A stretch of 64,000 nt of DNA from Streptomyces sp. Root431. Its GTDB lineage: Bacteria; Actinomycetota; Actinomycetes; Streptomycetales; Streptomycetaceae. Below, in pieces: positions 34,591 to 42,374 of the stretch. How positions within the stretch are numbered: position 1 is the first letter of the stretch; each line of letters starts with the position of its first letter. The DNA lies in contig NZ_LMEI01000006.1 of NCBI RefSeq assembly GCF_001426585.1, positions 238,956 through 302,955 on the forward strand, written 5' to 3'. The translations under genes and the position numbers were made by a program. Under the pieces are notes generated by a model. It did not search any database and was not told the origin of the DNA. It worked only from the letters and a program-made list of their open reading frames with translations.

Positions 34591-34970
34591 TCGGAACTGC
34601 TTTCGGCCTCAAGAAGGAGCCGTCGCAACGTCTCCTCGTCGCCCTCGGACAACGAGGACACGAACCGCTTGAGCACCAGATCCCGCCGGGGCTCGCTCTC
34701 CAGCTCGCGCCGCATCCGGCCGGCGACGAGCCCCGCCGCGTCCTCCACCGGCTCGTAGGCGAAACCACGCCCCGCCGGGATCCTGCGCAGGGTGCCCTTC
34801 TCGTACAGCCGGGTCAGGATGGTGGCCGTCGTCGTCCGGGCCAGGCCCTTGCCGAGCACCGCGTTGACCTCCTGCGCGCTCATCGGCCTGCCCGACTGCC
34901 ACAGCACGGCCAGAACGTCCGCGACGAGCTCGCCGTGCGGACGCCTCTCGTCCCCACCCTTGACCGGCAT
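34587..34970 (-). CDS. BlaI/MecI/CopY-family repressor
   Basis: 127 residues: winged HTH (LVADVLAVLWQSGRPMSAQEV, ARTTTATILTRLYEKGTL) and C-terminal dimerisation helices with the putative cleavage region. First gene of the operon with the M56 peptidase, which it overlaps by four bases. An iron-box-like inverted sequence lies about 50 bases upstream. Targets beyond its own operon are not visible. Confidence 0.92.
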   Translation of the reverse strand: MPVKGGDERRPHGELVADVLAVLWQSGRPMSAQEVNAVLGKGLARTTTATILTRLYEKGTLRRIPAGRGFAYEPVEDAAGLVAGRMRRELESEPRRDLVLKRFVSSLSEGDEETLRRLLLEAESSSE

Positions 34971-35018
34971 GTTTCTCCCGTGTGTCTATGCCCCTGGAGA
35001 CGAATGGCGTGGCCTTTC

Positions 35019-35037
35019 GAAGGCATGCCTAACCTAC
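35019..35037 (-). promoter_or_regulatory. IdeR/DmdR iron-box-like sequence upstream of blaI-like gene
   Basis: Read on the minus strand it begins GTAGGTTAGGC and ends CCTTC, matching 13 of 19 positions of the iron-box consensus TTAGGTTAGGCTAACCTAA. The left half is nearly perfect, the right half poor. Confidence 0.35.
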
Positions 35038-35160
35038 CGTGCGAGGTGGCCGCGGAAGGGACGTACGGAACGGCCCCTCCGCGGTCAGCGCGAGGGCGTG
35101 ACCATGAGTGATGCCTCGCACATGGAGGGGTGCGTACGGGAGGTCGAGCGCCGGCCGGAA

Positions 35161-35216
35161 GGCCATTGGCCGCCTCCGGCCACTCGACCGCCCCCGGGAG
35201 TGGGCCATTGGCCCAC
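35161..35216. promoter_or_regulatory. Two GGCCATTGGCC palindromes 42 bp apart
   Basis: The 11-bp palindrome GGCCATTGGCC occurs at 35161-35171 and 35203-35213; the second is extended to GTGGGCCATTGGCCCAC (35200-35216). Centres are 42 bases (four helical turns) apart, upstream of the FUSC promoter. Confidence 0.55.
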
Positions 35217-35406
35217 CCTTCCGACCGCAGGTTGAGCCGATGTGCCCCTGGGAGGCTATCCTTGTAGGCATCACATACCTTCGGCGCCGCGCAGCGCCGT
35301 CCGGCGACGAGGCCGGACCGGCCCGCGGTGCCTTCGTCGTGTCCGAGCCCCCACCACCCCCGGGGAGCCTCGTGCGTGGCGAGGATCAGGAACAAGGGGG
35401 GCGGGA

Positions 35407-36927
35407 TTGGCCGCCGTGCAGAAGTACTTCATGGCCCCGGATCCGGGGCTCGTCCGGCTCAGGGTCTCGCTCCGTGCCGTCCTCGGCATCGCGCTCGCGG
35501 TCGCCCTGGCCGAACTCCTCGGCCTCTCCCTCACCGCCTCCATCACCGCCGGCCTGGCCGCCCTGCTCGCGCTGTTCACCGTCGGCGACCCCACCGTGCG
35601 CCGCCAGGCCGTCACCACCGCCCTGCTGCCGGCCGTCGGCTTCCCGGTCCTCGCGCTCGCGACCCTCCTGCACGGCGCGCCGCTCCTGCGCGACGCGGCC
35701 TGGCTGCTCGTCGTCTTCGCCGGCGTCTACGCCCGCCGCTGGGGACCGCGCGGGCACGCCCTCGGCATCTTCGCCTTCATGCAGTTCTTCGTGACCCAGT
35801 TCCTCCACGCGCTCCCCGCCCAGCTCCCCGAGCTGTACGCGGCGGTGGCCCTCGCGCTCCTCGTCGCCGGAGCGGTCCGCTTCGGGGCCTGGTGCATCGA
35901 GCGGCGCGTCCCGCCGCCCGCGGCGCCCGCCCCGCTGCCGGGCACCGGACTGGCCCGCCCCACCACCCGGCAGGCCTTCCAGGCCACCGCCGCCTGCGCC
36001 GTCGCCCTCGCCGCGGGCCAGTTCATCTCCCACGAGCGCTGGTACTGGGCCGTCGGCACCGCGTGGTGGATCTTCGTCAACACCGCCTCGCGCGGCGAGA
36101 CGCTCGTCCGGGGCTTCCGCCGCGTCCTCGGCACCGTCGCGGGCATCGCGGCCGGCCTCCTCATCGCCGTCCCCCTCGCGGGCGCGCCCGGCCCGACCGC
36201 CCTCCTCGTGGCCGTCTGCGTCTTCGGGATCTTCTACACGGCCCCGCTCTCGTACAGCTGGATGATGTTCTTCGTGACCGTCATGGCCGGGCTCCTGTAC
36301 GGGCTGCTCGGCGTCCTGCACCCCGGTCTCCTCGTCCTGCGCTTCCAGGAGACCGCCGTCGGCGCCATCGGCGCGGCGATCGGCGTGGCCCTGCTGCCGG
36401 TGACGACGCACGCCGCCACCAACGCCTGGATCGAGCGGGCCGTGACCTGCGTGCACACCTGCACCACGTCCGCCGCCCGGCGCCTCGCGGGCGACCCGGT
36501 CGCCGACCCGGCGCCGCACGCCGCCGAGCTGGAGATCCTGCTCGGCCGGGTCCGGCTCTCCCTCGCGCCGCTCGTGCACCCGCTGAGCCCGCTGCGCGCC
36601 CGCAAGGCCCGCGCCCGCCGCGTGCTCGCGCTCCTGGACGCCTGCGCGCGCGAGATCAGGGGCCTCGCCGCCGTCGCGGCCGACCCCGACGCCTCGCACG
36701 ACGCCCGCCTCGCCGCCGCGGCCTGGCGGGTCGAGGCAGCCGTCCACGCCCTCGTACCCCCGGCGCGTCCCGTACGGGCCTCCGTCGGCGAGGCCGCCGC
36801 GACTCCGCGCCACCACCCCGGCGCCGAGGCGGCCCTCGGGCACCTGCACGGGCTTGAGCAGGCCCTCGTCGACCTGGCGGCGCCGCTGCGCACCTCGCCG
36901 CGCGCCCCGCTGGTCCCGGCGGCCTGA
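35407..36927 (+). CDS. FUSC-family aromatic-acid exporter-like membrane protein
   Basis: 506 residues with two blocks of membrane helices (about 20-165 and 200-340) separated and followed by soluble regions, as in FUSC / aromatic acid exporter proteins; RWYWAVGTAWWIFVNTASRGET and FRRVLGTVAGIAAGLL are characteristic. Predicted efflux of aromatic carboxylates or other organic anions at the cell membrane. TTG at 35407 after an AAGGGGGG run is taken as start; GTG at 35416 is possible. Two palindromes upstream suggest regulated expression, but no regulator is divergent from it other than the BlaI-type repressor. Confidence 0.85.
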   Translation: MAAVQKYFMAPDPGLVRLRVSLRAVLGIALAVALAELLGLSLTASITAGLAALLALFTVGDPTVRRQAVTTALLPAVGFPVLALATLLHGAPLLRDAAWLLVVFAGVYARRWGPRGHALGIFAFMQFFVTQFLHALPAQLPELYAAVALALLVAGAVRFGAWCIERRVPPPAAPAPLPGTGLARPTTRQAFQATAACAVALAAGQFISHERWYWAVGTAWWIFVNTASRGETLVRGFRRVLGTVAGIAAGLLIAVPLAGAPGPTALLVAVCVFGIFYTAPLSYSWMMFFVTVMAGLLYGLLGVLHPGLLVLRFQETAVGAIGAAIGVALLPVTTHAATNAWIERAVTCVHTCTTSAARRLAGDPVADPAPHAAELEILLGRVRLSLAPLVHPLSPLRARKARARRVLALLDACAREIRGLAAVAADPDASHDARLAAAAWRVEAAVHALVPPARPVRASVGEAAATPRHHPGAEAALGHLHGLEQALVDLAAPLRTSPRAPLVPAA

Positions 36928-36953
36928 TCCGGCGCGATGACCCGCGGGTAGTT

Positions 36954-36963
36954 GGTCTAGACC
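36954..36963. promoter_or_regulatory. DasR-box (dre)-like core GGTCTAGACC
   Basis: Perfect 10-bp palindrome identical to the core of DasR/GntR-HutC operators, preceded by T; outer flanks differ from the full dre consensus. Lies about 65 bases before the lactonase start. Confidence 0.45.
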
Positions 36964-37028
36964 GCCTGCTACCGTCGGCCGGACGACGGCCGGTCGTCCG
37001 TGACCGGCCCCGCGACAGGGGAGGCGCC

Positions 37029-38084
37029 ATGGGCGACACAGGGGCGGTACAGGGCCGGAGCGCGCCGCGGGCGTTCATCGGGTCGTTCACCTCGGCGGGC
37101 GGTCGCGGCGTCCTCGCCGCCGACCTCGACCCGGAGACGGGCGCGCTGACCGTCACCGGCGGCAGCGACGCCGTCGCCGACCCGTCCTTCCTCGCCCTCG
37201 CGGGGCCCGTGCTCCACGCGGTCTCCGAGACCGAACCCGGCGCCGTCGCCGCCTTCGGCGTCACCGGCCCCGTACCCCTGCCGCTCGGCGCGCCCGTCCC
37301 CGTCGAAGGCGCGGGCCCCACGCATCTCGCGCTCGCCGCCGGCCACCTCGTCACCGCCAACTACACCTCCGGCAGCGTCACCGTCCTGCCACTGGCCGCG
37401 GACGGCACCCCCCGCCCCGCCACGACCGTCCTGCGGCACGAGGGCAGCGGCGACGTCCCCGACCGCCAGAGCGGCCCCCACGCCCACCAGGTCCTCCCCG
37501 ACCCCTCAGGCCGCTGGGTCGTCAGCGTGGACCTCGGCACCGACTCCGTACGGATCTGCGCCCTCGACCCCGCGACCGGCGCGCTCACCCTCCACGGCGA
37601 GACCGCGCTGCGCCCCGGCACCGGCCCGCGCCACCTCGCGTTCCACCCGGCGGGCACCCACGCCTACGTCCTGAACGAGCTGGAGCCCACCCTCACCTTC
37701 TGCCGCTGGGACGCGGAGGCGGGCGTCCTCGAACCCCTCGGCGAGACCCCGGTCGTCCCCGAGGGCACCCCGGGCCCCAGCTACCCCTCCGCGATCGTCG
37801 CGGCCCCCGACGGCCGCTTCCTCTGGGCCGCCGTCCGCGGCGACGACACCCTCGCCGTCCTCGCCCTCGACCCGGACGGCGCGAAGGCCGCCCTCGTCGC
37901 CTCCGTGCCCTGCGGGGGCGCCTGGCCCCGCGATCTGACCCTCGACCCCTCCGGACGGCGGCTGTACGCGGCCAACGAGCGCTCCGGCGACGTCACCTGG
38001 TTCGACCTCGACCCCGCGACCGGCGTCCCGGTCCGGGCGGGCTCGATCGAGGCCCCGGCGGCCTCCTGCGTCGTCTTCGGCTGA
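37029..38084 (+). CDS. Lactonase-family beta-propeller protein (6-phosphogluconolactonase-like)
   Basis: 351 residues, soluble seven-bladed propeller of the YbhE/Pgl type: FIGSFTSAGGRGVLAADLDPETG at the start, PTHLALAAGHLVTANYTSGSV, GPHAHQVLPDPSGRWVVSVDLG, GTGPRHLAFHPAGTHAYVLNEL split, FLWAAVRGDDTLAVL, AWPRDLTLDPSGRRLYAANE. Hydrolyses sugar lactones in known members; the actual substrate here is unknown. GGGGAGG is six bases before the ATG. A DasR-like operator upstream suggests aminosugar control (inference). Confidence 0.9.
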   Translation: MGDTGAVQGRSAPRAFIGSFTSAGGRGVLAADLDPETGALTVTGGSDAVADPSFLALAGPVLHAVSETEPGAVAAFGVTGPVPLPLGAPVPVEGAGPTHLALAAGHLVTANYTSGSVTVLPLAADGTPRPATTVLRHEGSGDVPDRQSGPHAHQVLPDPSGRWVVSVDLGTDSVRICALDPATGALTLHGETALRPGTGPRHLAFHPAGTHAYVLNELEPTLTFCRWDAEAGVLEPLGETPVVPEGTPGPSYPSAIVAAPDGRFLWAAVRGDDTLAVLALDPDGAKAALVASVPCGGAWPRDLTLDPSGRRLYAANERSGDVTWFDLDPATGVPVRAGSIEAPAASCVVFG

Positions 38085-38131
38085 GCCGGACACCCCGCGC
38101 AGCCGGGTGCGAGGGCGTGCATGACACGAAG

Positions 38132-38167
38132 AAGGGCCCGAGCCGGATGCGTCCGGCGCGGGCCCTT
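38132..38167. terminator. Bidirectional terminator
   Basis: Outer arms AAGGGCCCG and CGGGCCCTT, one mismatch, then GCCGGA-TGCG-TCCGGC: about 16 bp in all. A-rich before and T-containing after, placed between convergent lactonase and CbiX-like genes. Confidence 0.85.
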
Positions 38168-38182
38168 CCCTCACGGCACGTC

Positions 38183-39103
38183 TCAGAGCGAGGGTGCGCC
38201 CTGCGGCTGCGGCGGGATGCCCAGCGTCGCCATGTACTGCGACAGCACCAGCCGGCCGATCGCCGGGTAGGCCCCCAGCGGCTCGGCGGCGGAGCACCCG
38301 GCCTCCTTCGAGGCCTCGTCGAGCAGACCCTCGGCCAGCTCCGGGCCGATCAGGTACGGCGCGAGAGCCAGCTGGACCGAGCCCGAGCCGCGCAGCTGCT
38401 CGGCGATGGAGGCGATCGAACCCTCCTGGTCGAGCGCGGCGGCCATCACCGGCACCGCGAGGCGCGCGGCCAGCAGCATGCCGGTGATCCCGGCGGCCTG
38501 CACGGCCTCCTCGCCGCCGACCGTGGCCAGGATGATGCCGTCGGCGGCCGTCGCGACCGTGAACAGCCGGGCGCGGTCGGCACGGGCGAGCCCCGCCTCG
38601 GACAGGCGCACGTGCAGCGCCTCGGCGAGCAGCGGGTGCGGGCCGAGGACCTCGGTCAGCTCGGCGGTGTTGCCGCTGTCCATGACGGCCTGGCGCACCT
38701 GGCGCATCAGGGCGCTGTCCGGGCCCGCGAGCAGCGGGACCACGACGGCGGCGGGACCGGTCGGGGCGGAGACCTCGCGGCCCGCCGCGACGGCCAGCTG
38801 GTAACGCTGGGTGCGCAGCGCGTCGGCCGACGCGAGGACGGTCGCGAGCGCGGGGTACTCGGCGTCGTCGCCGTCCAGGAAACCGATCACGGCCTCCAGG
38901 CCGGGCAGCTCCGAGCGGGCGATGCTCACGACCTCTTCGGCCAGCGAGCGTATGGCGGCCGAAGGCACACCGGGAACGGCGAGAACCAGTGCGGGAGCGC
39001 CCTCGGGCGCCGCCGCGGGTTCGGGGCGACGGTGCCGCCCGGACTGGCGGGGTCGAGGCATTCGTACAGGCAGGCCGGAAGCAGGCCCAGTGGGGGAGCT
39101 CAT
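38183..39103 (-). CDS. CbiX/sirohydrochlorin chelatase-like protein with degenerate N-terminal site
   Basis: 306 residues with two CbiX-type halves. The C-terminal half keeps LGPHPLLAEALHVRLSEAG, but at the N-terminus, where chelatases have a His-Gly-Ser active-site motif, this protein has LVLAVPGVPSAA, so the metal-binding histidine there is missing. A basic/Pro-rich 35-residue leader precedes the domain. The ATG at 39103 lacks a ribosome site but follows a TAGCAT box by eight bases, suggesting leaderless translation. Cobalt/iron chelatase activity is therefore doubtful; no cobalamin or siroheme genes adjoin it. Confidence 0.75.
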   Translation of the reverse strand: MSSPTGPASGLPVRMPRPRQSGRHRRPEPAAAPEGAPALVLAVPGVPSAAIRSLAEEVVSIARSELPGLEAVIGFLDGDDAEYPALATVLASADALRTQRYQLAVAAGREVSAPTGPAAVVVPLLAGPDSALMRQVRQAVMDSGNTAELTEVLGPHPLLAEALHVRLSEAGLARADRARLFTVATAADGIILATVGGEEAVQAAGITGMLLAARLAVPVMAAALDQEGSIASIAEQLRGSGSVQLALAPYLIGPELAEGLLDEASKEAGCSAAEPLGAYPAIGRLVLSQYMATLGIPPQPQGAPSL

Positions 39104-39111
39104 GGCGCCGC

Positions 39112-39117
39112 ATGCTA
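39112..39117 (-). promoter_or_regulatory. TAGCAT -10 box, leaderless start of CbiX-like gene
   Basis: On the minus strand TAGCAT is followed by eight bases and the ATG at 39103; the -35 region is poor. Confidence 0.45.
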
Positions 39118-39172
39118 CTGGTTTCGTCGGCCACGCTGTTCGGTGAGGTGCGATCGCGCGCCGTCTGTCCCC

Positions 39173-40276
39173 CTATGTCCGATCTTCGTGACCGGTTCCG
39201 GCCCGGTCCGGGGTCACCGCACCACTCCCGACCTGGGCGGATGCCGCCGCCTCCACCGATCCGTCGTCGAACAGGCGGAGCAGCGACGGGTCCTCCGGCA
39301 GACTCAGGGTGCCCGTGGCGAGCGCCGAGGCGAGGATGACCGCCCCGGCCAGCGGATCGCCCGCCGGCGCCACCGTCCGGGCGTGCGGGACCCGCTCCCC
39401 GAGCGCGGCCCGCAGGGGTACGAGGAGGGGGTCGCCCATCTTGAAGAGGCCACCCGTCAGGGCGATCACGGCCCCGGGATCCGCCGGACACACGGCCTCG
39501 GCGGCGTCCGCGACGTGCTCGGCGGCCCGGACGAGGATGTCCGCGGCGACCGGGTCCCCGGCGGCGCAGTCCGCCACCTCCGGGGCGAAGGAGGCGAGCA
39601 CCGCGGGCCGGTCCGTACGGGGATAGAGCGCGCCCGGCAGGCCGGCCACCTGCCCGAACAGCTTCTCGGCCCGGGCGAGCAGCGCCGCCGAACCGCCGCG
39701 CCGCCCGTCGTGGGCACGCATCGCCGCCTCCAGCCCCGCCCGGCCGATCCAGGCGCCGCTGCCGCAGTCGCCGAGGAGGTGCCCCCAGCCGTCGGCCCGG
39801 CGCCAGGACACCAGATCCGTACCGAGCGCGATCATTCCCGTGCCGCCCGCGACGACCGCGCCCGGCCGCTGTCCGAGCGCCCCCGCGTACGCGGTGACGG
39901 CGTCCGCCGCGAGCGCGAGCCGCCGCACGCCCCACGCCTCGGCGAAGGCGCCGGGCAGCTCGGCCCGCAGCTCGTCCCCGAGCGTCGCCATCCCGGCGGC
40001 GCCCACGGCCACGGCGAGGACCGGCCGCGCCCCGGGGGAGTCCGGCGCGGCGCGCTCGCGCAGGGCGCGGACGGCCGGCAGGACCTGCTCCAGGAAGTGG
40101 GCGGCGGAGATCCCGCCCGGCCCGGTCCGGACCGGCTCCCGGGAGGCGTGGGTGTCGAGGACCGCGCCGCTCGCCGCCTCGGCCAGGGCGATCCGCAGCC
40201 CGGAGCCGCCGGAGTCGACGCCGACGACGAGGCCCTCGAAGGGTTCGCTGACGGAGGGTTCGTTTCCGGATTCCAC
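39173..40276 (-). CDS. N-acetylglucosamine kinase-like protein (BadF/BadG/BcrA ATPase family)
   Basis: 367 residues of the ASKHA fold: phosphate-1 motif VGVDSGGSGLRIAL, phosphate-2 GGTGMIALGTD, GWGHLLGDCGSGAWIGRAGL, and adenosine motif IALTGGLFKMGDPLL. Typical of eukaryote-like GlcNAc kinases. Predicted to phosphorylate an amino sugar in the cytoplasm. GTG start at 40276 with AGGA nine bases upstream. Same strand as the CbiX-like gene (69 bases apart). A lactonase with a DasR-like operator is two genes away, supporting but not proving an amino-sugar role. Confidence 0.85.
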   Translation of the reverse strand: MESGNEPSVSEPFEGLVVGVDSGGSGLRIALAEAASGAVLDTHASREPVRTGPGGISAAHFLEQVLPAVRALRERAAPDSPGARPVLAVAVGAAGMATLGDELRAELPGAFAEAWGVRRLALAADAVTAYAGALGQRPGAVVAGGTGMIALGTDLVSWRRADGWGHLLGDCGSGAWIGRAGLEAAMRAHDGRRGGSAALLARAEKLFGQVAGLPGALYPRTDRPAVLASFAPEVADCAAGDPVAADILVRAAEHVADAAEAVCPADPGAVIALTGGLFKMGDPLLVPLRAALGERVPHARTVAPAGDPLAGAVILASALATGTLSLPEDPSLLRLFDDGSVEAAASAQVGSGAVTPDRAGTGHEDRT

Positions 40277-40426
40277 GGTGCACCGTCCTGGCGTGAGGGG
40301 GACAAGGGGCGGGCGGGTGGCGGGAGTCTAGGGCCTGTCCGGCGGATCAGGGCCGGAGAAGCCGTGAGAGGCCTCCGGCCGATGGGGCCGCGCCGACGCC
40401 CGGACCGGGCTGTCACTGTAGGCCGG

Positions 40427-40432
40427 TAGAGT
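40427..40432 (+). promoter_or_regulatory. TAGAGT -10 box, leaderless start of ung
   Basis: TAGAGT is followed by eight bases and the GTG of ung; no Shine-Dalgarno sequence is present. Confidence 0.5.
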
Positions 40433-40440
40433 GACGGACC

Positions 40441-41118
40441 GTGACAGCGCGACCCTTGAACGAACTGGTGGAGCCCGGCTGGGCGGAGGCTCTGAGCCCC
40501 GTCGCGGGCCGTGTGGCGGAGATGGGCGACTTCCTGCGCGCGGAGATCGCCGCGGGCCGGACGTACCTGCCGTCCGGACCGAACGTCCTGCGGGCCTTCC
40601 AGCAGCCCTTCGACGACGTCCGTGTCCTGATCGTGGGTCAGGACCCCTACCCGACACCGGGGATGGCGATCGGCCTGAGCTTCGCGGTCGCGCCCGAGAT
40701 CAGGTCCCTGCCGGGGAGCCTGGAGAACATCTACCGCGAGCTGCACACCGACCTCGGGCTGCCCAGGCCGTCGAACGGCGACCTGACGCCGTGGACCCGG
40801 CAGGGCGTCCTGCTCCTGAACAGGGCCCTCACCACGGCCCCGCGCAAGCCGGCCGCCCACCGCGGCAAGGGCTGGGAAGAGGTGACCGAGCAGGCGATCC
40901 GCGCCCTGGCCGCCCGGGGCAAGCCCCTGGTGTCCATCCTGTGGGGCAGGGACGCCCGCAACGCCCGGCCGCTCCTCGGGAACCTCCCGGCGATCGAGTC
41001 GGCGCACCCCTCCCCGATGTCCGCTGACCGCGGCTTCTTCGGCTCCCGCCCCTTCAGCCGCGCCAACGAACTCCTCCTGAACCAGGGCGCCCAGCCCGTG
41101 GACTGGCGCCTGCCCTGA
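40441..41118 (+). CDS. ung: Uracil-DNA glycosylase (family 1)
   Basis: 225 residues. Removes uracil from DNA. The water-activating motif GQDPYP has its catalytic Asp at 68; [15 protein letters not shown] and the [22 protein letters not shown]-intercalation loop with catalytic His near 190 are all present. GTG start without a ribosome site, eight bases after a TAGAGT box, so probably leaderless. Confidence 0.96.
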   Translation: MTARPLNELVEPGWAEALSPVAGRVAEMGDFLRAEIAAGRTYLPSGPNVLRAFQQPFDDVRVLIVGQDPYPTPGMAIGLSFAVAPEIRSLPGSLENIYRELHTDLGLPRPSNGDLTPWTRQGVLLLNRALTTAPRKPAAHRGKGWEEVTEQAIRALAARGKPLVSILWGRDARNARPLLGNLPAIESAHPSPMSADRGFFGSRPFSRANELLLNQGAQPVDWRLP

Positions 41119-41136
41119 CCGTGCCGCGCGGGGTGC

Positions 41137-42219
41137 TCAGATCACCGCCGCTCTGACGCAGAGCACGTCCGGCAGGTGCTCCGCCAGGAGCTGCCAGCTG
41201 TCGCCGTCGTCGGCGCTCGCGTACAACTCGCCGTTCCGGTTGCCGAAGTAGACGCCCGCCGGGTCCGCGTCGTCCGTACAGAGCGCGTCCCGCAGCACCG
41301 TGCCGTAGTGGTCGGTCTCGGGCAGCCCCCGCGTCAGGGGCTCCCAGCTGGCTCCGGCGTCGGTGGTCCGGTAGACCCGGCAGCGACGGCCCGCCGGGAC
41401 GCGGTCGGAGTCCGCCGTGATGGGGAAGACGTAGGCCGTGTCCGGCCGGTGCGGGTGGGCGGCGATCGCGAAGCCGAAGTCGGAGGGGAGACCGGCGCCG
41501 ATGTCGGACCAGTTGCGGCCCGCGTCGTCGCTGCGGAACACGCCCCAGTGGTTCTGGAGGTACAGCCGGTCCTTGTCTCCCGCGTCCTGGGCGATCTTGT
41601 GGACGCACTGCCCGAATTCGGGGTTGGGCTCGGGCAGGAAGACCGCGGACACCCCGTGGTTGGACGGCGCCCACGCGGCCCCGCCGTCCCGGGAGCGGAA
41701 GACCCCGGCGGTCGACACCGCGACCGTGAGCGCGTCCGGGTCGCTCGGGTCGGTGACGACGGTGTGGACGGCCTCGCCGCCTCCGCCGGGCACCCACCGG
41801 GAGCGGGTGGGGTGCTCCCAGAGCGGGCGGACGAGGTCGAAGGACTCCCCGCCGTCGGCCGAGCGGAAGAGCGCCGCCGGCTCGGTCCCCGCGTACACGA
41901 CGTCGGGGGAGTGCTCCGGCGCCGGGTGCAGCTGCCAGACGCGCTCCAGGGAGGCGCCGGTGTCCTCGGGGAACTTCACCGCGGGCCGCGCGGGCTCGGT
42001 CCAGCTCTTGCCGAGGTCGTCGGAGTGGAAGACGGAAGGCCCCCAGTGGGCGCTGTCCCCGCCCGCGAGCAGGCGCGGGGTCGGCCGCCGGGTGTCGATC
42101 GCGACCGAGTAGACGGCCTGCGCGGGGAAGGCCGGATCGTCGAACTCCCATCGGCCGTCGTGCCGGTGGCCGATGAAGAGCCCCTTGCGGGTGCCTACGG
42201 TGAGGAGTACGTCGGGCAT
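41137..42219 (-). CDS. BNR/sialidase-like beta-propeller protein
   Basis: 360 residues with several BNR/Asp-box repeats (VFHSDDLGKSWTEP, LFRSADGGESFDLV, VFRSRDGGAAWAPS, VFRSDDAGRNWSDI, VYRTTDAGASWEPL, LYASADDGDSWQLL), forming a six-bladed propeller. No signal peptide and no sialidase active-site set recognised, so enzymatic function is unclear; such proteins are widespread in actinobacteria as WD40/YVTN/BNR-like proteins. GGAGG seven bases before ATG 42219 fixes the start. Confidence 0.88.
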   Translation of the reverse strand: MPDVLLTVGTRKGLFIGHRHDGRWEFDDPAFPAQAVYSVAIDTRRPTPRLLAGGDSAHWGPSVFHSDDLGKSWTEPARPAVKFPEDTGASLERVWQLHPAPEHSPDVVYAGTEPAALFRSADGGESFDLVRPLWEHPTRSRWVPGGGGEAVHTVVTDPSDPDALTVAVSTAGVFRSRDGGAAWAPSNHGVSAVFLPEPNPEFGQCVHKIAQDAGDKDRLYLQNHWGVFRSDDAGRNWSDIGAGLPSDFGFAIAAHPHRPDTAYVFPITADSDRVPAGRRCRVYRTTDAGASWEPLTRGLPETDHYGTVLRDALCTDDADPAGVYFGNRNGELYASADDGDSWQLLAEHLPDVLCVRAAVI

Positions 42220-42374
42220 GGTGCAACCTCCAGGACGCCGTTGTCGCGGATACGGGCCAGTCTGCACCCGGCCACTGACAACGGCCCCCGGACACACCTG
42301 CGGAGCCCCGGACACGCCCCCGGCGACCCCCGAGGCACGTCAGCCGCGCCCGGGGCGACGCCCCCGTACGCGCC

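Larger units (their letters stand above)
34971..35406. other. Divergent region between BlaI/M56 and FUSC genes
   Basis: 436 bases without a gene. Holds an iron-box-like sequence (35019-35037), two GGCCATTGGCC palindromes (35161-35216), and a possible plus-strand promoter TTGAGC (35232-35237) with TATCCT (35257-35262) at a long 19-base spacing. Confidence 0.6.

Noticed and set aside
40326..40331. Second DasR-like site (GTCTAG) before the GlcNAc-kinase-like gene
   Set aside because: Only six bases match and symmetry is lost outside the core.
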